DNA of 64,000 bases from Psychrobium sp051201665 (GCF_051201665.1 NZ_CP179210.1:1302001-1366000), one strand, 5' to 3'; shown: positions 36,906-46,764, counted from the stretch's first letter. Numbers and translations are program-made. Notes: generated by a model not told the origin, from the sequence alone.

Positions 36906-37475
36906 TTGAAAAAGATATTAATCGCGTTATGTGCCTTCGCTTCATTTACCGCTACTGCGCAATATACATATGATGGTGAGCATTCAGGCTCATATTTTGA
37001 CAATACAAGAATTAATCTTTCGTTTTATGAAGGAATGGATCACAGTCAGCAATACTTTTCTTTGGGCGTTTCAAGTAAAAGAATAGACAGCATTGGCTAC
37101 TTTGAATTTGGTGTGATGTATGGCAACGAAGTCAGCGACGGCAGATTTAATACCTTAGGTGCAGGATATAACAAATATGTATACAGCTTTGGGAAACATC
37201 ATATTGCGTTAGGCGCCGGCGCCTTGGTAACTTTTGAAGGGAAGTGTCGTGATAATCCCAACAGCCAAAATGCGAGGGAAGAGTGTGACAGTCATGATTC
37301 GAAAGACTCCGTCTATGGTTCAACAAACTTTATGGCTTACCCTGAAATTAGGCTGATGTTCAATATAGCTAAACAGTTTGACGTCAGCATTAACTATCGA
37401 AAATATTTTGCTATCAATGATGGGTTTAACGCCGATAAGTACTTTCTGGGAACAACGGTATTTTTTTCGTTTTAA
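36906..37475 (+). CDS. Outer-membrane beta-barrel protein, unknown
   Basis: 189 residues from TTG 36906, preceded by AAGGAA. Signal peptide MKKILIALCAFASFTATAQ, then alternating strands with many aromatic residues (RINLSFYEGMDHSQQYFSLGVSSK, YVYSFGKHHIALGAGALV) and a C-terminal strand ending in phenylalanine (TTVFFSF), the outer-membrane barrel signal. The closely spaced position after the S9 peptidase suggests one operon. Confidence 0.7.
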   Translation: MKKILIALCAFASFTATAQYTYDGEHSGSYFDNTRINLSFYEGMDHSQQYFSLGVSSKRIDSIGYFEFGVMYGNEVSDGRFNTLGAGYNKYVYSFGKHHIALGAGALVTFEGKCRDNPNSQNAREECDSHDSKDSVYGSTNFMAYPEIRLMFNIAKQFDVSINYRKYFAINDGFNADKYFLGTTVFFSF

Positions 37476-37590
37476 GCCAACGCAGAATATATGCTCTAGG
37501 TTAATCGAGTTTAAATATTCAGTAATGGTAAAAACTAATAGATGAGTTTATGTAACATATATTTTATAGATTTATTTAAGGAAATTTAAA

Positions 37591-38187
37591 TTGATTTTAC
37601 CACGACAGTTGTGTTCATTCTTATTAGGCCGTAAATTTATTTTTTGCCTAACGCTTGTATGTGTTTTTAATGTAAAGGCTGGTTTAGATAATGCTCTCAT
37701 TGACCAAAGGTTAAGCACAGTTGAAATTTCGTCTTATGTAACAGATTCTCAAGGCATACCTTTGCAAGGTGTTAGAGTAGAAGTGATCGATTTTGGTGTA
37801 AAAGAAAAGTCTGATCAAAGAGGTTACTTTAAATTTTCAGCTCTTAAATCTAAAAATTCCTATTCTATTATGTTAACTAAAAGCAATTTCATTGGCCTTA
37901 AGGCTAAGATTTCGGATGTAAATAAACTGAATACATTTGTACTACACAAGCGGGAATCAGCCTTAGAAAGAATCACGGTGACTCCAAGTTCTTATGGTTT
38001 TTTAGCGCAAGAAATTAATGACTCGAGCTATCTCAATCGAGAAGCGATAGATAGGATGCCCCATATTGCCGATGATATTTTTAGATTATTACCCAGTTTG
38101 CCTGGTGTGAGTGGTGGGGGATTTTCTTCTTCTTTCAATGTTCGTGGGGGGATATTTTTGCCTGTCCAAATTATATCTTTATCTTAG
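37591..38187 (+). pseudogene. TonB-dependent receptor, cut off in the plug domain
   Basis: 198 residues starting at TTG 37591 behind AAGGAAATTT. It has a signal peptide, a carboxypeptidase-regulatory-like domain (YVTDSQGIPLQGVRVEVIDFGVKEKSDQRGYFKF) and the beginning of a plug (LERITVTPSSYG, YLNREAIDRMPHIADDIFRLLPSLPGVSGGGFSSSFNVRGG). A normal receptor would continue for 500 or more residues; here it enters unrelated DNA (FLPVQIISLS-stop) that contains a 32-bp direct repeat. Function as a receptor is impossible without the barrel. Confidence 0.8.
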
Positions 38188-38242
38188 TTGAAAATAGCTT
38201 ATTTCAATGAGATATTTTTGCCTGTCCAAATTATATCTTTAT
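38151..38242. repeat. 32-bp direct repeat at the broken receptor end
   Basis: GATATTTTTGCCTGTCCAAA plus 12 further bases occurs at 38151-38182 and identically at 38211-38242, 60 bp apart. The first copy begins exactly where TonB-receptor homology stops, so the repeat marks the rearrangement joint. Confidence 0.85.
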
Positions 38243-38407
38243 GAATTAATGTTGGCGCTGAGTTTTATATTTGGCGGGAAAGAGATATCAAAAAATATCT
38301 TAAAATCGTCACAACAACTTGGATAGCGTATTACATTTGATTGATGGTCAATTTAATAAGGGGCAGTAGGTAATAAATCATAATACCCCTTTCTATAATT
38401 TTTCGAG

Positions 38408-39700
38408 TTAAATCGTTGCTTTTCTCGTATCTAAATATTTTGGCGGCTGCTGAATATTCATTAAGTGACGTTTCACTAAATCTAATCCAGCCGTTGCTAC
38501 GTATTGTTGGAAATACGCGCGGCCTAGTGGCAAATACAGTGCGGCGGTTCGGATGTTGTCTTTATCTCCCCAAGCAATCCACACTAAACCTACTGGCTTT
38601 TCATCGCTGCCGCCACCGGGGCCAGCAATGCCTGATACGGCTACGCCGACGTTTGCTTCGCTCACTTCTAATGCGCCTTTAAGCATTGCAATCACGACTG
38701 GTTCGCTGACAGCGCCATGCTCAATTAACGTTTGCTCTGGCACATTAACGAGTTTAGTTTTCATGGCATTAGAATATGTGACAAAACCTGCTTCAAAGGC
38801 TGCTGAAGAGCCAGCTTCTTTGGTGATGAGTGATGCCATTAAACCGCCTGTACAAGACTCAGCAAAGGTGACTGTTTTGTTTTGCGCTTCTAATTCATTG
38901 ATTAATGAACGTGCCATCGATATTCGACCTTCACCGATGACGTGGGCACCTAACAGATTGTATAGTTTTTTCTGCCAAGCTGGTTTGTCATCATGGCCTT
39001 GCTGGTGGTGACTGGTGAGCTTTATCTCAAGCAACGGCATTGCAGCGCGATAACCAAGCTCAATATGTGATGGCCAATCTGGTAAATGTTCATTCACCAT
39101 ATCTTGAATTGTCGATTCGCCGAGGCCAAACACTTGAAAACAGCTGATATCTGTTGTGTCGTTGATGGCAAAACACTGCTGAATATGGGGCAGTATTTCG
39201 CTACCCATCATTTTCTTGAGTTCACGTGGGACGCCGGGGGTTGTATATATTTGGCATCGCTCAACTTTCATTGTAAAACCAACGGCGCTGCCTGACTCAT
39301 TAGGAATGATGTCACAGCCAGCAGGTAGCATGGCTTGTTTTTTGTTGGAGTCGCTGAGTTGGTAGTTTCGTCGTTCACACCAATCTACTAAATGCGCCAT
39401 GGCATCTTTATGCTCTGCAATATCGACATTAGCGGCCATTGCTAGCGCTTGTGCAGTCATATCGTCAACCGTTGGCCCTAAACCGCCATTAATGATGAGA
39501 ATATCTGCACGTTTGGCGTGTTGGGCAATCTCGTCTGCGAGTAAGCTGACATCATCTTTAACAGTAACACGGCGTGTGACCTCAAGACCTAGTTGACCGA
39601 GTTCTTGCGCTATGTGCGCCGAGTTGCTGTCAATAACGTCGCCTGACATTAATTCGTTCCCTGTTAGCAGGAGTTCTACATTGAGCTTATTAGTATGCAT
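38408..39700 (-). CDS. cinA: CinA-family protein (nicotinamide-nucleotide amidohydrolase)
   Basis: 430 residues in two domains. The N-terminal MoCF-type domain (residues 1-170) opens VELLLTGNELMSGDVIDSNSAHIA and has NGGLGPTVDDMTAQAL. The C-terminal CinA domain (about 260-415) has TFAESCTGGLMASLIT, GFVTYSNAMKTKLVNV and AVSGIAGPGGGSDEKPVGLVWIA, the NMN deamidase site used in pyridine-nucleotide salvage. The order matches full-length CinA. Stand-alone gene divergent from yaeQ. Confidence 0.93.
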   Translation of the reverse strand: MHTNKLNVELLLTGNELMSGDVIDSNSAHIAQELGQLGLEVTRRVTVKDDVSLLADEIAQHAKRADILIINGGLGPTVDDMTAQALAMAANVDIAEHKDAMAHLVDWCERRNYQLSDSNKKQAMLPAGCDIIPNESGSAVGFTMKVERCQIYTTPGVPRELKKMMGSEILPHIQQCFAINDTTDISCFQVFGLGESTIQDMVNEHLPDWPSHIELGYRAAMPLLEIKLTSHHQQGHDDKPAWQKKLYNLLGAHVIGEGRISMARSLINELEAQNKTVTFAESCTGGLMASLITKEAGSSAAFEAGFVTYSNAMKTKLVNVPEQTLIEHGAVSEPVVIAMLKGALEVSEANVGVAVSGIAGPGGGSDEKPVGLVWIAWGDKDNIRTAALYLPLGRAYFQQYVATAGLDLVKRHLMNIQQPPKYLDTRKATI

Positions 39701-39843
39701 TAGCGGTTTCCATGGCGTGTTTTGTTTTAACGCTGGGAGTGTAACAAAATCAAAGTTCTAAGCGGAAGATAAATCCCAAAATAACTGGACGTTTCCAACA
39801 GTTGTCGTACCATTAGCCATCTTAAAATTTAGGGATTTTCCTC

Positions 39844-40392
39844 ATGGCGCAAAAAGCCACTATTTTCAAAGCTGAGGTTAACTTAGCTAACATGGATCAA
39901 GACATTTATCTTGACCAAAACCTGACTATTGCGCAGCACCCTTCGGAAACTCTTCAACGTATGATGTTACGCATTGTTGCGTGGGCACTGCACGCTAATG
40001 AGCAGTTAACATTTACCAAAGGATTGTGTGAAGAGGATGAACCTGAGCTGTGGCAAAAAAACTATAGCGATGAAATTGAGTTGTGGATTGATTTAGGCAC
40101 GCCAGATGAAAAACGTATAAAAAAAGCGAGTGTACGTGGTAAACAAGCAGTGTTATTTACCTACGGACAAAATGTTGCCAATGCGTGGTGGAAGCAACAT
40201 GAAAGTGTGGCTCGTAAATATAACAACTTAACGGTTAATTTCGTGAGTGATGAAACAATGGAGCAGTTGGCAGCTCTTGCACAACGCACTATGCAATTAC
40301 AGTTTTCAATTAGCGATGGCGATGTGTGGTTAAGCAGTGGTGAAGAGTCAATTCAACTCGATATTAGTTGCTGGCAGGAGGCTGCTCAGTAG
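39844..40392 (+). CDS. yaeQ: YaeQ family protein
   Basis: 182 residues, the usual YaeQ length, opening MAQKATIFKAEVNLANMDQDIY with LRIVAWALHANEQLTFTKGLCEEDEPELWQKN, the conserved block of this PD-(D/E)XK-like family of unclear function. Characteristic EIELWIDLGTPDEKRIKKAS follows. The 3' end overlaps the convergent histidine-kinase gene by 29 bases. Confidence 0.93.
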   Translation: MAQKATIFKAEVNLANMDQDIYLDQNLTIAQHPSETLQRMMLRIVAWALHANEQLTFTKGLCEEDEPELWQKNYSDEIELWIDLGTPDEKRIKKASVRGKQAVLFTYGQNVANAWWKQHESVARKYNNLTVNFVSDETMEQLAALAQRTMQLQFSISDGDVWLSSGEESIQLDISCWQEAAQ

Positions 40393-42109
40393 TTGTTTTA
40401 TCAGTCGACTTTAATATAGTGGGGAAGGTTAATTTGAAACAAACGCCTTCTTCACTTGGCATTAATTCGATTTGACCTGCGAGTGAATTATTCATTAAAT
40501 CTTCAACGATATGCATACCTAGTCCTGTACCGCCTTGGTCTTTCTTAGTGGTGTAGAAAGGATCAAAAATTTTATCCGCTTGTTCTTCTGTTAGCCCTTT
40601 GCCATTGTCTTTGTAGATTAGCTCTAAATTCCCTCCCATTAATTTGGCTGCCAGCCGAATTGTGCCATGCTCCATGTGTTCAAATCCATGAATTAGACTG
40701 TTCATGATGAGATTGATGATGATTTGAGACAGCGGGCCAGGTTTGGTATCCAACACAATATTGTCATCACAGGTGATAAATATTTCATGCAGTGTCTTGC
40801 CTATGCGAGGGTTTAGGCTTAGTAATATTTCTTCAAGGTATTCGTTGAGATTAAACAAACGTTGTATGTCTGTCACTTGATCCGATGAAACCGCTTTAAA
40901 ACTGTGAACTAGGCCAGCTGCTCGTTCCATATTACTTAGAATTATCTTTGAGCTTTGTTCAACCATTGCCAAGTAAGAGGTGAGGTCGCTCTTAGTTAAT
41001 TGATTGTCTTTGATACGGCCATTGAGGCTGGTGGTTGTTTCTAAAATGTTGGATGCGCAGGTAACGCCAATGCCAATTGGGGTATTAATTTCATGTGCAG
41101 CGCTAGAGACCATTTGGCCAAGCGCCACCATTTTTTCTGCATCAATTAGCTGTTGAGTCGCTGCACTCAGGCTTAGTGTACTAATTTCTAATTGGTCGGT
41201 ACGTTCATGAACTGTCTCTTCAAGCATTTTCTGATAATGCTTTAGCTGTTGATTGTTTTGTTTGAGCTCTAATGTCTGCTGGGCGATTTTTTCTTGTTGA
41301 ATGAGGCGATCTGAAATATCAAAAATAGCGGCAATAAACAGTTTTTCTGACTTTATTTCAACTTTGGTGATATCTAACTCGACCGGAAACTCTTTTCCAT
41401 TTTTACGTAAACCAGACACTCTTGCTCCCTCACGCAAGCTTGCGAATTCTTTGTCAGAATTATCAAAACTTTTAACTTTTTTATGGTGATCTTTGCGATA
41501 TCTCTTTGGCAGTAAAGTCACTAAAGAACGGCCAATAATTTCATGCTTTTCATAACCAAAAAGACGTTGTGCTGCTTGATTGAATTGCACAACTTCTTGA
41601 TCATCATTAATGGTTAATGTGGCTGTTGCAGTAACATCCAGCAACATAAAGTAATGGGCTTTACTTTCCCCTAAGGTCTCAATTGAACTGAGGAGTTCTG
41701 ACCGTTGACGTTCATTATTTCGCAATGTTTGCTTCATGCGATAGATAAATACGGTGAGATGCTTAAGCTGTGAGTTTTGTTGTAATGTTTGATAATCCGT
41801 TTTTTCGCCGTTGAGTAAATGTTTAATGGTGCTGTTGATATCTTTGCTTTCTTGCTGCTGGGCAAATTGTAAAAAGTAGATACCAATCATCAGCGCGGCA
41901 ATTAGCACAAGGCCAATCATTAAATTGATTTTTGGAAAGTTAAATGCAATGTAGGCAAAGGCTTCCTGAAGCTGAGTATTAGCCTGATTTTGTGAAAAGT
42001 ATTCTGATAATGTGAAGAGCGTGAGTAGTATTAAAATATCGCAGATTGAGATGGTCCACAGTAATTTTAAGATCAGGTTCTTATTTGCATTAATCTTTAT
42101 ACTTTTCAT
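40364..42109 (-). CDS. PAS-domain sensor histidine kinase
   Basis: 581 residues. Two membrane segments (about 14-36 and 57-78), a linker helix, a PAS domain (about 150-265: TATATLTINDDQEVVQFNQAAQRLFGYEKHEIIGRS), then a coiled coil and a kinase core with the H-box KMVALGQMVSSAAHEINTPIG (phospho-accepting His in AHEINTP), N-box NLIMNSLIHGFEH, G1 YKDNGKGL and G2 GGTGLGMHIVEDLM. No response regulator is adjacent, so an orphan kinase. The short loop between the membrane helices argues for intracellular sensing through PAS. Confidence 0.92.
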   Translation of the reverse strand: MKSIKINANKNLILKLLWTISICDILILLTLFTLSEYFSQNQANTQLQEAFAYIAFNFPKINLMIGLVLIAALMIGIYFLQFAQQQESKDINSTIKHLLNGEKTDYQTLQQNSQLKHLTVFIYRMKQTLRNNERQRSELLSSIETLGESKAHYFMLLDVTATATLTINDDQEVVQFNQAAQRLFGYEKHEIIGRSLVTLLPKRYRKDHHKKVKSFDNSDKEFASLREGARVSGLRKNGKEFPVELDITKVEIKSEKLFIAAIFDISDRLIQQEKIAQQTLELKQNNQQLKHYQKMLEETVHERTDQLEISTLSLSAATQQLIDAEKMVALGQMVSSAAHEINTPIGIGVTCASNILETTTSLNGRIKDNQLTKSDLTSYLAMVEQSSKIILSNMERAAGLVHSFKAVSSDQVTDIQRLFNLNEYLEEILLSLNPRIGKTLHEIFITCDDNIVLDTKPGPLSQIIINLIMNSLIHGFEHMEHGTIRLAAKLMGGNLELIYKDNGKGLTEEQADKIFDPFYTTKKDQGGTGLGMHIVEDLMNNSLAGQIELMPSEEGVCFKLTFPTILKSTDKTTTEQPPASN

Positions 42110-42213
42110 GGGGGATACTCGTCGGTAATCGTGTTACCTACTTACGTTAATCCAATGGATATCTGTATCAATCAATAAACATAATTGGTATCAGATTTTA
42201 AACATCGTTTAAA

Positions 42214-42250
42214 TACGCCACTAACCACTTGTCTGTTAAGCGGTTAGTGG
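42214..42250 (-). terminator. Hairpin after the FAD oxidoreductase gene
   Basis: CCACTAACC-ACTT and AAGCGGTTAGTGG pair around GTCTGTT with one mismatch, followed on the minus strand by CGTATTTAAA. The weak T-run makes this a tentative terminator. Confidence 0.45.
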
Positions 42251-42323
42251 TGAACATCAGAAAAGTATAGTCGGGAAAATTCACTTCGCCACGAATATGA
42301 CGGTGAATATTCGATCAATTAAG

Positions 42324-43775
42324 TTATTGATCGTTAACGCGACTTGCTAAATAGGTTGAATATTGTCGTGCTGTAGCCAAATTAGTTGCTGTGTTAGCAA
42401 CTGCTCGTTCACTCAATTGTGCCGTGAGAGCAGGCATGTCAAAGGGATGATTATTTAGCGAAAACTTGTCACTAATATCTTTGTAAATCAACGCTGTTGC
42501 ATCAATTGCTGATGACGCTTTAACGATTTCACTACGAGCGTAAAATGGCGTTGAAAAATCGACATCTGTTGCGCGTAATTTAGGATCGCTACCGGGAATT
42601 TGTTGTGCGCCATAGAGCGGTTTTCCGCCGACCTGAGCCGTTGAAAATTCCGGAATAAAGTGCGCCAGAAAATCGATTGATTTTTCGGTGCGCGCGTTGG
42701 CAACGTCTTCAGGCCATTGATGACTTATCTTACTTGCTAGTGCATTGGGAAGCTGGGGCTGTGATGAAGAGGTATCACTGGCCACGAGTCCGTCATTAAA
42801 CAGCGTAATATCCTTCGTCATGCCGTGAATTTGAAAGTAGCCGTTAGGGTAGGGCGTTAATTGGGCCATACCGTTTGGTGTGCCACGTTGGCCATAAAAA
42901 ATAACTTCTGGCCAATGCCCTTCAACGTCTTGCCAGCGCGTTACATAGGCGGCTTTGAACTCAACTAGACGTTGTTGCTGACAACCTATTAAATCGTCGA
43001 TTGTGCCGCTTTTAAAACCACAGGCATTCACTAAATAATCAACAACTAACGTTTGGGTTGATTGCTCTGTGGTTAATGTCAGGTGCCATTGGTTGTGATG
43101 ACGGTTAATCGCCGTTACTTGTGTGTTTGTATGAACATGACAATGAGGCAATTCTTTACTAACGAGTGTTGCACTTGCGGCCAATCTAAATACATTTAGG
43201 CCATATTCTTCCACGAGCACTATTGGAAATTTAATAGTATCTAAATCGAGTTTCTTAACGACAGGAATCAACCAATCGCTCGCTGTTAATGCCTTTGTGG
43301 GATTTGGCTTTGATAACAAAGCGTCGACTTCTTCACGTTCAAAAACGCGATAGTAATTGTCTGGCTCACCGAGTACTTTATTGTCGCTATGATCTAACAC
43401 TAAATGTTGATAATGGCGTTTTAATAGCTCTAAACGAGGCATTAATTGCTCGAACGTGCCGGGATCTCGCTTGGGAATAGCAATGAGCGTTGGACGGTAA
43501 TCGGCACAATGAGGATAGAGCTTTAATGTATCAATTGATTGGCGAAGCAACGTGATGCATTGCTTATCGTCTATTTCACGATAAAGGTTGCCGCCCGCAT
43601 GTAAATGACAAATCGGTGGACCATTCACTAAGCTTGGGCCAGCTTCGATTAATACGGTGTCAATGTGATGACTTGCTAATCCTAAAGCGGCAGTTGAACC
43701 TGCAATGCCACCGCCGATAATAGCCACTTTAGGCTGCGTTGTTAATGGTGTGTCTTGTAACGTTGTTGTGTTCAT
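42324..43775 (-). CDS. FAD-dependent oxidoreductase
   Basis: 483 residues. N-terminal Rossmann motif KVAIIGGGIAGSTAALGLASHHIDTVLIEAG (residues 16-46) binds FAD; a later VVDYLVNACGFKSGTIDDL is the second FAD-contact region of DAO-type oxidases. The middle carries substrate-domain strands (VIFYGQRGTPNGMAQLTPYPNGYFQIHGMTKDITLF). Substrate unknown. Single gene between the histidine kinase and the RNase H gene. Confidence 0.8.
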   Translation of the reverse strand: MNTTTLQDTPLTTQPKVAIIGGGIAGSTAALGLASHHIDTVLIEAGPSLVNGPPICHLHAGGNLYREIDDKQCITLLRQSIDTLKLYPHCADYRPTLIAIPKRDPGTFEQLMPRLELLKRHYQHLVLDHSDNKVLGEPDNYYRVFEREEVDALLSKPNPTKALTASDWLIPVVKKLDLDTIKFPIVLVEEYGLNVFRLAASATLVSKELPHCHVHTNTQVTAINRHHNQWHLTLTTEQSTQTLVVDYLVNACGFKSGTIDDLIGCQQQRLVEFKAAYVTRWQDVEGHWPEVIFYGQRGTPNGMAQLTPYPNGYFQIHGMTKDITLFNDGLVASDTSSSQPQLPNALASKISHQWPEDVANARTEKSIDFLAHFIPEFSTAQVGGKPLYGAQQIPGSDPKLRATDVDFSTPFYARSEIVKASSAIDATALIYKDISDKFSLNNHPFDMPALTAQLSERAVANTATNLATARQYSTYLASRVNDQ

Positions 43776-43799
43776 GAAACCTAATGTTTTAAAACAGCG

Positions 43800-44570
43800 T
43801 TAGCCAGAAGGCATCGCTAGAATGTCTTTAATATTGATGGCGTTGGGATACGCCACCAAACCAGTTTCTTTAGCAGTACGTGCATAAACCGCCATACGAT
43901 CAGATAATTCGTTACCTTCGATATTTGCATGCCCTTTAACGTGGCTAATGGTTAAGTTGTTTTTAAGTTGTTGATACAAAGAGAAACACTCTTTAATGAC
44001 TTCAAGGTTTTTAATCGGCTCGTTTTTACCACGCGTCCAACCTTTCTTTTGCCAACCAGCAGCCCATTTAGTTATACAGTCAATTGAGTACTTAGAGTCA
44101 GACAAAATTTGAACACTAAGCTGCTTGTCGATAAAGGTTTTAGCTAACTTAAACGATTCTAGCATGCCTAATAGCTCGGCAGAATTGTTGGTGCCGTTGG
44201 CATCAAATAATCCGTAATAGAGCGTTGTTGGTTGGCCATTTTCATAAACCGCAACGCCAGTACCTGCTTTACCTGGGTTTGGAGAACAGGCGCCATCGCA
44301 ATAAATGTCGACGTCACAACTATTGATCGCTTTATTGGTAACCTTCGGCTTTGATGATACAGGGGCTGCGGTTTTGCCACCTTTTTCTAATGAACGTTTC
44401 ATAAGTGCACGGGTATAGTTTTCTTTAAAGGCTTCATCAGCAAGCTCTTTTGAAGAAAATCCCATGTATTGTGCGTCTGCTTGACCGTCGATATAACTTT
44501 TAACTTCGGCCCAAGAATCAAAAACGCCAGTTTTTAATCCCTTCCACACCACGTAATGTTTTTTGCTCAT
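43800..44570 (-). CDS. Ribonuclease HI with N-terminal viroplasmin domain
   Basis: Degrades RNA in RNA-DNA hybrids. 256 residues from ATG 44570 (MSKKHYVVWKG), preferred to an upstream ATG at 44615 because the viroplasmin/RHBD domain begins right there (KHYVVWKGLKTGVFDSWAEVKSYI..AQYMGFSSKELADEAF). The C-terminal RNase H domain has the four acidic positions in DIYCDGACSPNPG, NSAELLGML, QILSDSKYSIDCI and GNELSDRMAV. The HVKGHAN histidine loop is present. This two-domain form is common in marine gammaproteobacteria beside a normal rnhA elsewhere. Confidence 0.92.
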   Translation of the reverse strand: MSKKHYVVWKGLKTGVFDSWAEVKSYIDGQADAQYMGFSSKELADEAFKENYTRALMKRSLEKGGKTAAPVSSKPKVTNKAINSCDVDIYCDGACSPNPGKAGTGVAVYENGQPTTLYYGLFDANGTNNSAELLGMLESFKLAKTFIDKQLSVQILSDSKYSIDCITKWAAGWQKKGWTRGKNEPIKNLEVIKECFSLYQQLKNNLTISHVKGHANIEGNELSDRMAVYARTAKETGLVAYPNAINIKDILAMPSG

Positions 44571-44811
44571 TGTTGTAAATTCCTCATCACTAATGGCAGC
44601 AGATAATAGCGCCATAGCATTTAGTTACAAGTGTTATTTAACAATTGCTGGGGCTAATTTAAGCATTGGTGTAAAATCGGCCGCGAAATAATAATAACAA
44701 GACCTTTTATGCTAATTTGTGGCTGTGAATAACCCTGATTTTTATCGGTGTTTAATGGCTTTTAATAGATTGAATTAAGGGTTTCAACTGACTTTTATTA
44801 AGGACAATTGT

Positions 44812-46701
44812 ATGAACTTTAAGCCCCTTGCCGTCATTTGTGTGGCATTGTCGCTACTAGCCGCGCCCGTCGCTAGTTATGCGGCAAAAAAAGAAAACCC
44901 TCGCGCCGACTATATCCGCGCAAATTACACTAAGTATGAATACCAAATTCCAATGCGTGACGGCACCAAACTATTTACGGTAGTTTATTCGCCAAAAGAT
45001 CGTTCTCAAAAATATCCAATGATCATGCAGCGTACGCCGTACACTGTTGGTCCCTATGGCAGTGATAAATACAAAACACGCCTTGGTCCTGATGCTAAAT
45101 TTGAAAAAGAAGGCTTCATTTTTGTATTCCAAGATGTGCGCGGTAAGTTCATGTCTGAAGGCGAATACGTCAATATGCGCCCACAAGACGCTTACAAACG
45201 CGGCAAGAAAGCCGTTGATGATGCAACAGATACTTACGATACCATCGATTGGCTAGTAAAAAACGTTGATAACAACAACGGTAAAGTAGGTATGCACGGC
45301 ACGTCTTACCCAGGTTATTACACCTCAGTCGCTGCGATCAACAGTCATAAAGCGTTAAAAGCGATTTCTCCGCAAGCGCCAATTTCTGATTGGTTCTTTG
45401 ACGATTTTCACCGTAACGGTGCTTTCGTTGTGCCAATGGCATTTTTGTTCTTCGATACCTTTGATAAAAAGCGTGAAAAATTACACGCCGCTTGGCCTAA
45501 AGGTATGAAAAGAGAGACAACTGATGGTTATGATTTCTTTTTAAAACTAGGTCCGTTATCTAACGTTAACAAAGATTATTTCCACGGCGAACGTCCGTTT
45601 TGGAATGAGCTGACCGAACATCCTAATTATGATGAATACTGGCAAGCACGTAATATTTTACCGCACCTTAATAAAGTAAAACCTGCAACACTTGTTGTTG
45701 GTGGTTGGTATGACACTGAAGATTTATACGGCCCATTATCAACGTATCAAACAATGTCTAAGAACAACAAAAAAGATAACGTTAAAATGATTATGGGACC
45801 TTGGTATCACGGTCAATGGAATCGCGGTAAAGGTCATAAATTAGGGGAAGCTGGCTTTGGTTTTGACACCAGTAAATGGTTCCAAAAAGCCGTCTTACTA
45901 CCGTTCTTTAACCATCATTTGAAAGGTAAAAAAGATCCAAACCTTGCTAAGGCAACTATGTTTGAAACCGGTGCTAATCGCTTTAGACATTTCGATGCAT
46001 GGCCACCTAAGAACACTAAGCAAGAAACATTGTTCTTAGACGAAAAACAAATGTTAACAGCAAGCAAGCCCCAACACAGTGAGAGTAAAAGCGAAAGTGC
46101 TAGTGATTGGGTAAGCGATCCTAACAAACCTGTACCACACTCAGCTAAAATTAGTCGTGGTTGGGATAAGCCATACATGGTTGAAGATCAACGCTTTGCA
46201 GCACGTCGTTCTGATGTACTGGTTTTTGAAACGCCAGTAATGGACAAAGACAAAACGATTGCTGGTGCCATTGATTTAGACTTATGGTTCTCTACCTCAA
46301 AAAGCAGTGCTGACATTGTTGTGAAAATGGTTGATGTGTTCCCAAGCATTAATGAAAACACTGACAAAGTAGATACTAAGAAAGCTAATCGTCATGAGTT
46401 AGTGCGTTGGGGGGTTATCCGTGGTCGTTTCAGAGACAGCATGAGCACGCCAAAGCCTTTCGTTCCTAATAAGCCGACAAAGGTTTCATTTGAGTTATAT
46501 GATGTATTACACACCATTAAACGTGGCCACAAGTTACAGATCCAAATTCAAAGTAGCATGTTCCCGTTTATTGACCGTAATCCACAACATTACGTGGACA
46601 ACATCTTTAACGCCAAAGAAGTCGATTTTGTTAAAGCAACACACAAAATCTATCACAGTGCGAAATACCCAAGCTCAATTAGTTTTGGCACAATCAAATA
46701 G
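44812..46701 (+). CDS. CocE/NonD-family hydrolase (S15 type)
   Basis: 629-residue exported serine hydrolase. Signal peptide MNFKPLAVICVALSLLAAPVASYA, then an alpha/beta-hydrolase domain: VPMRDGT-type opening (IPMRDGTKLFTVVYSP), nucleophile Ser in GMHGTSYPGYYTSVA near residue 166, Asp in GGWYDTEDLYGPL, His in GPWYHGQWNRG. The C-terminal jelly-roll domain typical of X-Pro dipeptidyl-peptidase/glutaryl-7-ACA acylase relatives follows (AGAIDLDLWFSTSKSSADIVVK). Followed by a strong terminator. Confidence 0.93.
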   Translation: MNFKPLAVICVALSLLAAPVASYAAKKENPRADYIRANYTKYEYQIPMRDGTKLFTVVYSPKDRSQKYPMIMQRTPYTVGPYGSDKYKTRLGPDAKFEKEGFIFVFQDVRGKFMSEGEYVNMRPQDAYKRGKKAVDDATDTYDTIDWLVKNVDNNNGKVGMHGTSYPGYYTSVAAINSHKALKAISPQAPISDWFFDDFHRNGAFVVPMAFLFFDTFDKKREKLHAAWPKGMKRETTDGYDFFLKLGPLSNVNKDYFHGERPFWNELTEHPNYDEYWQARNILPHLNKVKPATLVVGGWYDTEDLYGPLSTYQTMSKNNKKDNVKMIMGPWYHGQWNRGKGHKLGEAGFGFDTSKWFQKAVLLPFFNHHLKGKKDPNLAKATMFETGANRFRHFDAWPPKNTKQETLFLDEKQMLTASKPQHSESKSESASDWVSDPNKPVPHSAKISRGWDKPYMVEDQRFAARRSDVLVFETPVMDKDKTIAGAIDLDLWFSTSKSSADIVVKMVDVFPSINENTDKVDTKKANRHELVRWGVIRGRFRDSMSTPKPFVPNKPTKVSFELYDVLHTIKRGHKLQIQIQSSMFPFIDRNPQHYVDNIFNAKEVDFVKATHKIYHSAKYPSSISFGTIK

Positions 46702-46738
46702 TGAACACCAAATATTTGATTGTTAAATAACGAATAAA

Positions 46739-46764
46739 GCGAGTGATTTATCACTCGCTTTTTT
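46739..46764 (+). terminator. Terminator after the CocE-type hydrolase
   Basis: GCGAGTGA and TCACTCGC pair around TTTA, followed by TTTTTT. 37 bp past the hydrolase stop. Confidence 0.92.

Noticed and set aside
34045..38187. Lasso-peptide locus (S9 isopeptidase plus TonB receptor)
   Set aside because: No precursor, lasso cyclase or B protein genes seen; the receptor is broken.
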